Shown piece after piece: positions 11,510 through 20,016 of a stretch of 64,000 bases of DNA (position 1 is the stretch's first letter; every line of letters begins with the position of its first letter). Under the pieces are notes generated by a model. It ran no database searches. It had not been told where the DNA came from and worked only from the letters and a program-made list of their open reading frames with translations. The position numbers and the translations under genes are program-made. The stretch spans positions 113,948,715 through 114,012,714 of the forward strand of contig OY986437.1 in the NCBI GenBank assembly GCA_963920525.1, read 5' to 3'. The stretch comes from Dichetophora obliterata. Taxonomy: Eukaryota; Arthropoda; Insecta; Diptera; Sciomyzidae.

Positions 11510-11762
11510 GTTATTAAGGTTAATATCTCGGTTAATAAAAAATAGCCACACCCCCTTTTACCTCCCACAATTAAATAAAAATGCTTTATTGAAGACGGTT
11601 TTGATAGTCACGAATTGAAGCTTCAAAAAAAACGTGTGGCACGTGCGCCTCGAATGGTACGTTGTTTGAACACTTCCACACTTTTAAAAAATTCACAAAA
11701 TGAAAGTTATCACAAAGATATTAGTTGAATTGGGGCAGTACAACGTCTGTCGGGCCCACTAG
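11510..11762 (+). mobile_element. Helitron 3-prime end, plus strand
   Basis: It ends GTCTGTCGGGCCCACTAG followed by T (11763), matching the CTRR-T 3-prime rule, with a GC-rich potential hairpin just before it. CCACACCCCCTTTTACC at 11550 links it to the Helitron body family. The 5-prime end of this copy is not found. Confidence 0.5.
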
Positions 11763-11967
11763 TATTTTATAATTATACAAAGATAATGGAACAATTGAAG
11801 AATAATGAAAACTCGAGTTTTATTTTTTTAATCATATGTATTAAGACCTTCTTAGTCCATTTCTGGAAAATTTCAGGCTTCTCTCAAGTCATTTAGAAGT
11901 TATAGTGGTCCAAAGATTTAAAAATTGTCGTGAAAAAGTAGTGGTTTTTTTTATTTTCCTACGAAAC

Positions 11968-12253
11968 TAATTATTATGGGTATCAAAAGAAAGGTAATGC
12001 TCTTACTAATTCAACGAACCATCTATTTTAAAAATCCATGCATTACTTTTGAAGATAAAACAGTTTATACATATATTTCCTTAAAGGGCGAACCATCAAG
12101 TATGCATAATGCATAACACGTAAAATGTTATATCTTCAAAAGTGATGCATAATACGTAAAATGTTATGTCTTCAAAAGTGATGCATGGACTTTTAAGACA
12201 GATGGCTCGTTGAATAGGCGACGACATAACATTTCTTATAATACCAATAACAC
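11968..12253. mobile_element. Foldback element with internal tandem repeat
   Basis: Arms about 11968-12063 and 12162-12253 are imperfect inverted repeats (TTCAACGARCCATCTRTYTT core). The centre contains two tandem copies of a 37-bp unit with CGTAAAATGTTATRTCTTCA and AAAAGTGATGCATAA. No coding sequence. Confidence 0.6.
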
Positions 12254-13014
12254 AATACGACAGTGGTTGGTACACATGAGAAATGTTAACAGAATATGAA
12301 AATAGGCTAAAAATAAAGAAATACGTGTCTCGTCGTTTTGCTGTAGCACGTCAGAATTTTGAGAAAATCGATTTTTAAGCTTCGAAGGACAGTGAAAGTT
12401 CACATGTAATGTAATACTATTATAAAAATTTGGGTGAACCGATTTTAATGCTTGAGCCAGTTTTGAAAAGGAAATTAAATTTGGATTTTATTTAATTAAA
12501 AAAACAATTTTTCCTCCGCTAGATGGCGCAATAATTTTTATGTCAATTTAAAAAATAATCAAATATGTACGAAATTCATTAAAAATACAATGTTGTTAAT
12601 TTGAAATCCAATAATTAAAGTAGAATTTCCTTTGCTATCACATACATTTACATTACATTACATTACATTTTTGGTTATTTTTTAACTTTACATGAAAATT
12701 AAAGCGCCATCTAGCGGAGAAAAAATTGTTTTTTTAATAAAAAAAAATCCAAATTTAGTTCTCTTTCCATAACTGGCTCAAGCATTAAAATCGGTTCACC
12801 CATTCTGTTTTTATAGAAATTTTTATAATAGTATTACATTACAAGTGAACCTCCACGGTCCTTCGAAGCTTAAAAATCGATTTTTCTCAAAATTCTGACG
12901 TGCTACAGCGAAACGCCGAGACACGTATTTCTTTATTTTAAGCCTATTTTCATATTCTGTTAGCATTTTTCATGTGTACTCAAAATAATTTGATTTTGTC
13001 GTACTGTGTAATAA
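12246..13014. mobile_element. Long-arm foldback transposon, about 290-bp TIRs
   Basis: Arms 12246-12545 and about 12690-13014 are inverted repeats along almost their whole length, including TAGATGGCGC / GCGCCATCTA, ATGCTTGAGCCAGTT / AACTGGCTCAAGCAT and ACGTGTCTCGnCGTTTnGCT. Outer ends carry ACACARTACGACA and TACACATGA. The 145-bp centre contains an (ACATT)n microsatellite at 12640-12672. Non-autonomous; no transposase. Confidence 0.7.
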
Positions 13015-13239
13015 TTAGTTTTGGAGGTAACTGTGTAATAATTCTTTCCACATTTTTAATATGGAAAGAATATAATGCATAATAAAAATAATTCGAATTT
13101 ATTATGGTATTTAAAAAATAAATGTAGTTTTTAAAGCACAACGCATGCTTAGTAACGCATGCGCAAATTTGCGTAGTAGTATACATACATGCTGAAAATA
13201 AACATTAGTTTTATTCGTACTCCAACTCATGGCAGAATA

Positions 13240-13690
13240 ACCAGATAGGGCCGACTCAGAGAGGAATGCAGAAAAAAGCAGAGAAAAGCGAGCTAGTTGT
13301 CAAATACAGCTGTTCATGTCGAGTAAAAATTAAGAACATCTAAAAAAATTTCAGCTAACTGAACCAACAAAAATTACCAAGCAAATCTAAAACAACGATG
13401 CACAGAAAGGAGCAAGATCACAGCGGTTGAGCAGCGTTAGAGGGGATGAACCGAATCGTCCACAGAAAATAAACATAACTTTGCTTACTATGTCCCGCTT
13501 TTCACTCGATACACACAAAAATTCTCGAGCTTGCGGCGAAAGCAATTATTGCTCTAGTAGCAAGATCTCTTTGTCCCGCTTTTCACTCGGCAATAATTGC
13601 CTTTCCCGCAAGCAGTTTGTGGATTATTCGCCCGCATGAGAGGGTTTACGAAAGTCCCCTTTAAACCCAAGTAGTCAACAAACTACTTAC
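13240..13690. repeat. Diverged MITE-related fragments
   Basis: GGCAATAATTGCCTTTCCCG with CAAGCAGTTTGTGGATTATT (13570-13630) matches the arms of the foldback element at 16060-16212. CCCGCTTTTCACTCG occurs at 13494 and 13577. ACGAAAGTCCC at 13648 is also shared with the area near 16137. The ORF across it is not credible. Confidence 0.5.
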
Positions 13691-14067
13691 GGCGACGTCA
13701 AAAGTAATAAAATTGAGAGAGAATTAACTTCAACTTTAAAAAGTAAACGAACGCTTTCTGGTAAAATAATGCAAAATGTCAAATACGTCTAAGAAAATTT
13801 AAAAAAAACTTAGCTGCTACACACACAGCTACCATTTGACAGTTTTCATCTTTTTACAACATGAAATTCTTCTTGTAAAAACTTTAAAAAGCTTGAAAGG
13901 AGAGAAAATGTGATTTTCTCTCTATTACACAATTCTCTTAGTAAACGAACGCTTTTTAGGCACTTTCTAGTAAAAACTTTTTAAATATTTCGTTTGCATT
14001 CGACTACGCGAACAGACCTAATATCAGCAGATAGTAGCAACGTTGTCAGTTATGTTGGAAAAATCCC
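13691..14067. other. Spacer, no gene seen
   Basis: Only a repeated TAGTAAACGAACGCTTTnnGG (13742 and 13940) and AATT-rich sequence. Confidence 0.4.
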
Positions 14068-14530
14068 ATTCGTGGTAATTTTTAATTGCCCTTAGGAATT
14101 TTTTTTCTGGGAATTCCTATTAAATTTTTTAATTCAGCATGGTATTTTTTAATTGGCGTGGAAATTCAGCGGGGTATTATTTAAATTTCCGTGGGAGTTT
14201 GGTAATATTCATCTTACATTTTTTTTTTTTTTTTTTTTGTAAGCAAAGTTTCTTTGTGGTATTTCTAAACGTTTTTGAAATTGTTTATGCATATGGGACT
14301 TATTGTGGTATTTTTTAATGCGAATGAGATTTTTCTGGCAATTTTAAATGCATATGGAATTTGTGGGGTATTTTTAAAACGCGTGGTATTTTTGTGGTAA
14401 TTTTTAATAATCGTGAGATTTTTTTGATATTTTTTATTGCGGCAGAAACTTTTTTGTTTATCTTTACTATGGTAATTTTTGTTGTATTTAATTTATGTTA
14501 TTGTGAAAAAGTAGCTTTTTGTCGGAATTG
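14068..14530. repeat. Degenerate tandem repeat, T-rich
   Basis: Some ten diverged copies of a 30-40 bp unit of the form GTGGTAATTTTTAATnnnnnTGGnATTTTT follow each other, with a pure T run at 14218-14239. The reading frame at 14361-14543 (FVVIFNNREIFLIFF...) is only a translation of this repeat. Confidence 0.5.
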
Positions 14531-15173
14531 TTTCAAATTTTAACTGGCAACCTTGGCTAGTACATTTTTTTGTAGCCACATACTGGGTCTCTAGCTACAT
14601 GTATATGTATTCTCTATTGCATTACAACCCAACAAGCCATGAATGTTACTGTGCCAGCTAAAAGGTACATAAAACGGCAGCGTCTGATTTGCTGGTATGA
14701 AAGCGACATGTTTTTGTACCTTTAAACCGTTCTCTATATAATTGTAAAATCCTTTTTTATATTCATCAAGAATCGAATTGAAATTTATGTCATATTCGCT
14801 TGATGCGTCGTTTGTTCTTGTCTTTTTTCCCTCCCTTTTTTACCCGATCTCCAAATAACTCTAAAATATGCATTGAATCTTGTATTGAAATCAAGGTAGT
14901 GCAGTTGAGTTGCCGTTTATTGTTTAGTTTATTGTTGCAACTTAATAAAAAGCAATTCAAGAAAAGGCTACAATTGTTTAACAAAAAATAAAATTAATAT
15001 ACAACTTAAAGTTTTCTATATGACATTGTTATTTATTGTGTTGATATTCTATGATTTAAATACAAATTCTAATTGTTTTGATAGTTTAAATCATTCTTGA
15101 TTTTATATACATATTCTAGTTGTTTGATAGTTTAAAATCGTTTATTGAGCTTTAGGTCTGATGTGTATATATA
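14531..15173. other. Spacer with one MITE-family fragment
   Basis: No gene. At 15040-15165 a copy of the 10312-10505 MITE family is present: GATTTAAATACAAATTCTAA and, inverted, ATCGTTTATTGAGCTTTAGG. Confidence 0.5.
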
Positions 15174-15484
15174 TTAGGGCGGGTCAATTTGTATGGACGA
15201 ATTTTTTGGAGGTCTGGCTCAGCGAAATTCGTAAAATACATGTAATTTCAAGACTTTTTTTCCACTACAGCATATACAAATTCTGAAAAAAAGCTGTGCG
15301 GACTTTCGTAAATAGATTTTGTTCTCAATTATAAAATATTAATGTATGAATGTATGTGTATGAATCTATTTACGAAAGTCCGCACAGCTTTTTTTCAGAA
15401 TTTGTATATGCTGTAGTGGAGAAAAAGTCTTGAAATTACATGTATTTTACGAATTTCGCTGAGCCAGAATTTGACCCGCCCTAA
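15174..15484. mobile_element. 311-bp near-perfect hairpin MITE, mariner-like ends
   Basis: Ends TTAGGGCGGGTCAA... and ...TTGACCCGCCCTAA lie between TA dinucleotides (15172-15173, 15485-15486), the Tc1/mariner target rule. The inner arms, from GGCTCAGCGAAATTCG to GTAAATAGATT and back, differ at about one position in over 100 bp. An insertion of about 20 bp in the left outer arm is the main asymmetry. The loop is about 45 bp of ATGTATG repeats. Recent, or kept symmetrical; a transcript would form a long dsRNA stem. Confidence 0.75.
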
Positions 15485-15489
15485 TATAT

Positions 15490-16055
15490 ATGTATGTTTT
15501 ACATACATATTAATAAAAAAAACAACAACAAAAGCAGCACAACAACGAACGACGTGATTACGAACCAAACAAGCAAACACAACAACAACAACAACCTTAA
15601 AAACAGCATAAGCAGCTACTGCAGCTAAGCATCTAAGCAGCTTGTGCATTTCTCATATGAATACATGAATTTTTCATCTTTTTAGATTTTGCTATTTTAT
15701 AAGATATTCGTTTTATTCCCACTAAAACTGATATTTTGGCATTTTTTTTTTTTTCTTTGTACGATGAATATCAAAGGCTGTAGGTATACCCCAAAGTGTC
15801 AAATATCACTTTGAAAAATTTTGTGAAAATGACCCCCATACAAACCGCACTGTAGGACGTAATTCTACGTCAAAACAATATTTTCACTCAATGTTAACTC
15901 TTCGGCAGCTAAAAAATAATAAAATCCATCCGACGTCCATCCGACAAGTGTCTTGTGTGTAGGGGCAACAAAAAAATTCTCATTACTTAATCGAACTGCA
16001 TGTACATCCGACATGTAGTACCGTTTGAGGGCCAGTATTAATCAACGAACTGCTG
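15490..16055. other. Spacer, no gene seen
   Basis: CAACAACAA-rich sequence at 15520-15600, otherwise unremarkable. The minus-strand reading frame at 15395-15649 crosses the hairpin MITE and is not a gene. Confidence 0.5.
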
Positions 16056-16059
16056 GAGC

Positions 16060-16212
16060 CGTTTTTCATTAGGCAATAATTGCCTTCGCCGCAAGCAGTT
16101 CGATAATAATTAGCAAGCTTTCGGTATGAAAGGGACTTTCGTCAACCACCTCATTCTAGCGAATAATCGACAAACTGCTTGCGGCAAAGCCAATAATTGC
16201 CTAATGAAAAAG
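16060..16212. mobile_element. Foldback MITE upstream of the ZAD gene
   Basis: Arm TTTTTCATTAGGCAATAATT..GCCGCAAGCAGTTCG (16062-16112) pairs with CAAACTGCTTGCGGCaaaGCC..TAATGAAAAA (16160-16212). Same family as the fragments at 13570-13630. It ends about 140 bp before the ZAD start codon. Confidence 0.65.
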
Positions 16213-16354
16213 GCCTCTACTTCAAATAGAGACTCGACGTCGAAATACTCGACTATTTTGAGAAAAAGTCGAATTTCGATTATATTCGAAGTTGATTTAC
16301 CCATCACTAAACGCATTAAGCGAAAAAGAGATTAAAAATCAAACGGAAGAAAAA

Positions 16355-17037
16355 ATGATTAAATTGGAGCGTAGTAATTTACAGGATTTTTGTCGAACTT
16401 GCTTGCATCATTTAGAGGCAGAGACTGCACCCAAATTTGTTATACACGAGACACCCAATCTGATGAAGATTCTAATTCATTGCACAACTTTGAACTTAAA
16501 CGAGGATGCAGACAAGGCTTTTCCACAACAATTGTGTACGAAATGCTATGAGAAGCTGCAAGAATTCCAGCATTTTCGTGATATGGCGTTGCAGTCAAAT
16601 GAAATCCTCCGCGAAATAGTAAAAAACGAAAATGGTGTCTTAATAGATCCCAACGACAGCAACACGCATCAAGAAAAGTGTAAAATTGAAATAAAATCTG
16701 AGGCGACATCCGACGAAGAGTTTCTTGACATATTCAAAGCGGTAAGTAGCAGTAGCCAGACATTCTTGTGAATATTTAAAATATTGATCTTATAACACGG
16801 AATAGGAGGAGACTGAGATGACGTCTTCTTTTCTTGTCTACAACATAGAAGCAAACGTGTCTAGTGCTTGTTTAAATAATACCAAACATAATATTGAAAC
16901 TTTTGATGATGTAAATACTGCATCATTTGATGCTCCAAATCGTGTTGCGGATTTTGAAAAGGCATCAACTTCAGAGCATGCAATAAAACGCAAGCTTTAT
17001 GTGGATGACACCGACTCGGAAGTGGAAGCAAAAAAAG
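16355..17037 (+). CDS. ZAD-domain protein, exons 1-2 (zinc-finger gene, 3-prime part not found)
   Basis: Exon 1 is 16355-16741, starting at the ATG of MIKLERSNLQDFC. A 64-bp GT-AG intron (16742-16805; donor GCG|GTAAGT, acceptor GGAATAG) follows, and exon 2 starts at 16806 in phase 0. Residues about 12-90 form a zinc-finger-associated domain: the zinc ligands CRTC and CTKC lie about 50 residues apart, followed by the helix LQEFQHFRDMALQSNEIL. In insects the ZAD dimerises transcription factors whose C2H2 fingers come later. Exon 2 is acidic linker with IKRKLYVDDTDSEVEAKK, nuclear-signal-like. After 17037 the frame stops at TAG unless the donor AAG|GTTAGC is used (phase 1). No C2H2 finger is seen before the mobile elements that follow, so the gene may be split by insertions, be ZAD-only, or be a pseudogene. 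Sure of the domain; unsure of the extent. Confidence 0.75.
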
Positions 17038-17045
17038 GTTAGCGG

Positions 17046-17515
17046 GTAAGTTTTTGTATACTTCTAATAAAGCTCAAAGTAATATAATAGGCAGCAGGCA
17101 AAAACTGGATCCGTGAATCATGTCACGGATCATTTTCGTCGAGTTTTCTGCAAAAATTTAAATTATTTTAATCAAGTCAAAGAGTAAGCAGCAACTTCTT
17201 CCCCGTAGTAAATAAACAAATGAGTTATTTCTTTAATTGTTGTTTCTTTAATGCGATGTAGCTGCGAGGCCTCCAACGCACATTGGCCCCAAACATGAAA
17301 TGACGGCAAAAACCTAATTTTTAAAGATTTTTTAAGACAAATTTTTGCTTCAAATACCTATTAAAGATAGATAAAAAAAGCTGCAGTCATTTTTTAAAAA
17401 AATTGTTTTTATTGATTTTTGATGCCTGAAAGTTTGACAAAAAAAATTTAAAAATTCATAGTAAAATTAGAGAAGGTAGAAGCATGGTAAAATTATCAGG
17501 TAGCCTTGACCATAG
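17046..17515. other. Spacer after ZAD exon 2
   Basis: AT-rich. No zinc-finger exon found on either strand. A further splice donor-like GTAAGT is at 17046. Confidence 0.4.
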
Positions 17516-17777
17516 TATAATTATTATAAAGTAGGAGCGACAATTTTTGCTGCGAACTACCATAAGTGTCAAAAGATAACTGACAGCTCATACAAAATCT
17601 GCAACCAATGAGAATGCGAAGAGAAGGGAAGAAATTAACAGGAATCTGTCACTACTGAAACTATTTTGCTTTTTTAATTTTTTATTGATCAATCAATTAA
17701 AATAGGATTTTGTGCTGCTGTTGAAGTTATGATATATGATTGTTATTAAATTTGGGTGGTGGTGGATGGCAAATTAC

Positions 17778-17932
17778 GTTTTCGTAGAAGTGTCTATAGC
17801 AAATAGAGCATCTTTTTTAGAATTTTTGTAGCATGCCATGTTCCATCGTTGTCTTCTAGGCTCGTCAGCTGGAACACGAAAACTCTGCCCATTTTCCTTT
17901 CCCAAATGTTTTTGGCACAACACGCACTTCAT
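17778..17932 (-). CDS. THAP-like zinc-finger exon (partial)
   Basis: From ATG (17932-17930) the minus strand reads MKCVLCQKHLGKENGQSFRV and continues PADEPRRQRWNMACYKNSKK. The CVLC pair, then F-x-x-P-x-D-x-P and R-x-x-W, are the conserved first half of a C2CH THAP DNA-binding domain; the later C-x2-H pair would lie in another exon. A donor (AAAAC|GTAATT) is available at 17777. No next exon was found within the 260 bp to the nearby inverted-repeat end. It could be a truncated host THAP gene, a captured exon, or a relic of a THAP-bearing transposase. Only about 50 residues, so the family call is moderate. Confidence 0.45.
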
Positions 17933-18010
17933 TTTAATTAAAAAAAATAAGTAATTCACTTTTATTCAAGTTTTTAAACTCAACAAAAAAATATCCAATT
18001 GATGCCAGCT

Positions 18011-18168
18011 TACACTAGCTTCACTCAACTGACTCACCGAATGTCAAATAAAAGTGAGTCGCATAAATTTAAAAATTTTTAATACTCTTGCCTCACTTCA
18101 TTCACCTTCCCACTTCCTCATCTCTTCTGTAGACGTCAAAGTGAGTCGGTTGAGTGAAGCTAGTGTAA
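18011..18168. repeat. Foldback, 28-bp arms
   Basis: TTACACTAGCTTCACTCAAC (18011) and its complement GTTGAGTGAAGCTAGTGTAA (18149) enclose about 100 bp. GTGAGTC(g/a) is repeated at the inner edges. Confidence 0.6.
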
Positions 18169-18181
18169 ACATGGCAAAATT

Positions 18182-18372
18182 AGACAAGGTAGTGTTAGGG
18201 CGGAGAGCCGGTGACCTAAACTATCAAAACGAAGTTGACATTTCATACAAAATCTGCAACCAATGAGAATGTAATCTAAAAGCAAAAATTGGCAAAAGTA
18301 CCAAAATAGCTGAGTTTGACAGTTATGGTCACTCATAAAGAGAACATATTCAGCCCTAAAACTACTTTGTCT
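18182..18372. mobile_element. Short MITE, GACAAGGTAGT ends
   Basis: TTAGACAAGGTAGTGTTAGG pairs with CCTAAAACTACTTTGTCTAG. The AAGGTAGTGTTAG core resembles a motif near the left end of the 19126-20138 element, suggesting related families. Confidence 0.5.
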
Positions 18373-18651
18373 AGTTCTATTATGAGTGTAAACTAGCACA
18401 TTGGAGTTATTTTATAATCGTACGTCAAACAAAAGAAAATCAAAACGAGAGCGTGGTATGGTTGTTATGGAGATATCAAAAATGTTTTGTGTCACACAAA
18501 GAAAATAAATTTTATTTAAGTTGTAAATAATGTATGCAAATTAATAAATTCTATAATTAATCTTTTTCTTTGTTGATAGACATTGAAACTCCCTGATACG
18601 ATGTCAGCGGAGGCGGTAGTGCATTAAGAAAAGTATTGGGGGGAAAAAAAC

Positions 18652-18842
18652 TATTACTGAACGCTCGTTTTTTTTTTTCTTTTGTTTGACGCTCGTTTAT
18701 CGCAGCTCGTGAGAAAATAGGTTGTTGTCAAGGCTACTAAATAAATTCAAAAAATGGCCTTGACGACTACCTATTTTCTCACGAGCTGCGATCAGCGAAC
18801 GTCAAACAAAAGAAAATAGAAAACGAGCGTTCAATAACAGTT
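18652..18842. mobile_element. Hairpin MITE
   Basis: Arms 18652-18730 and 18762-18842 pair almost fully: GAACGCTCGTTTT, TTTCTTTTGTTTGACG, CGCAGCTCGTGAGAAAATAG and their complements. GTCAAACAAAAGAAAA also occurs singly at 18424 and 18890, so a family is dispersed here. No coding sequence. Confidence 0.65.
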
Positions 18843-19334
18843 TGTTTTTTTTTTAAACTAAAATGAAATTTATATATTTTTGATTTGATTTTCTTTTGTT
18901 TGACATACGTTGACCGCAGCAAAAATTGTCGCTCCTACTTTGTAATACTTATAACCAAGTGAAGAAAGACTCAATCACTGGAACGTTGCTTGTTCACAAT
19001 ATTTTCACAATCTATCATCTGTCTTCATTTGACCATCTGGCTAACTATCGTGGCTGTGAAAAATATAAAGAATACGCTGAGCAAAGAAAAAAAAATATTA
19101 TAAAATTGAGAGAATCAATTAAAGCCAAGGTATATATAAGAAGGTAGTGTTAGTATATAAAACGTTCTCTTGTTGTGGTTACCTTAGCTGTCAAAATCAG
19201 TTGTTTACGAACAAAAGCAAAGCAAATAACAAAAGTTGTCAGTAACATGTCAATAAATAGAATTATGTTGTGAATGTTTGTGTTTCAAATTGATTTATTT
19301 AAATGGATTTTAGAAACTTTTATTGTTAACAACT

Positions 19335-19578
19335 TTAGAAGTTCTTGCTTATCCGTCCTTCTTGGCTAAACGCACAATGCAATTATAGGATTCATCCATA
19401 CGTCTGATTTCGCCGCAGATGGCATAGGTCTTGGAACCAACGGTCATGCGGCGCCGGATTCTGCATCAACATCGACGAAGCTCAACTTCACAGAAGCCTT
19501 GGCAAGAATGAGTCTGTTGGATGCATAACACTTTCTGGGGCAGTACAAATCAACAGACTATCCGGCGTCGTTTTTTAT
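19335..19578 (-). pseudogene. RpS21: Ribosomal protein S21 processed pseudogene
   Basis: Minus-strand translation from 19578 gives the whole small-subunit protein eS21 without introns: NDAG then a stop, [33 protein letters not shown], a frameshift, [26 protein letters not shown], a second small deletion, then SKNF and a stop at 19335. The length corresponds to the usual 81-83 residues. Start codon changed (ATA for ATG), one nonsense codon near residue 7 and at least two frameshifts mean it makes no protein. Lack of introns indicates a retrocopy, probably made by LINE machinery; a poly-A tail is no longer visible, only AATAAAAG at 19317-19324 on the minus strand side. It sits inside the DNA transposon 19126-20138. 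Confidence 0.85.
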
Positions 19579-19762
19579 GTTTATAGATTTTTGATGACAC
19601 ACGGCCAATGGAGCAAATGGGGTTGAATTGAAAACTCATGAAATTACTTGCGAACAGTTTAAAATATTTCGCAACAGTTATTTAATCATAGCTTCACGAA
19701 AAATACAAAAAAAACTTCAGCACGCACAAAAATGAAATCTATATAAATTTTACATACATTTA

Positions 19763-20016
19763 CAGCCTTATTCTGGCAAATTAACAAATTGTTAACCAGT
19801 ATTTTGAATATTTCTATGTGTTTGTTGTTTTCAAAACAAAATTTAAAGCTCAAAAATCAAAATTTGTTAATGAATTTGTCAATAACTGAAAAGCAGTTGA
19901 CAATTTTTATCAAAATTTTTATCAAAATTTTATTTTGAAATCAAAAAATTACAACAAACACATAGAAATATTCAAAATACTAGTTAACAATTTGTTAATT
20001 TGCCAGAATAGGGCTG
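19763..20016. mobile_element. 254-bp PIF/Harbinger-like MITE
   Basis: TIRs over 60 bp long (CAGCCYTATTCTGGCAAATT outward) flanked by TTA on both sides (19760-19762, 20017-20019). The arms differ at only a few positions. Nested within the 19126-20138 element. Confidence 0.75.

Larger units (their letters stand above)
17516..18953. mobile_element. TIR-bounded block, 1438 bp, composite
   Basis: 39-bp terminal inverted repeats (37 matches), left TATAATTATTATAAAGTAGG and right, reverse-complemented, TATAAGTATTACAAAGTAGG, both followed by AGCGACAATTTTTGCTGCG. No certain target duplication. Inside are a THAP-like exon, a segment duplicated at 17583-17625 and 18235-18275 (CATACAAAATCTGCAACCAA), and three smaller foldbacks (18011-18168, 18182-18372, 18652-18842). 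It ends exactly where the Jockey LINE remnant starts. Confidence 0.5.

Noticed and set aside
14790..14991. Overlapping frames on both strands
   Set aside because: Each lacks recognisable motifs; they mirror each other in low-complexity T-rich sequence.
17516..18953. Interpretation as a complete P element
   Set aside because: No long transposase frame, no clear 8-bp target duplication and the THAP exon reads towards the nearer end.
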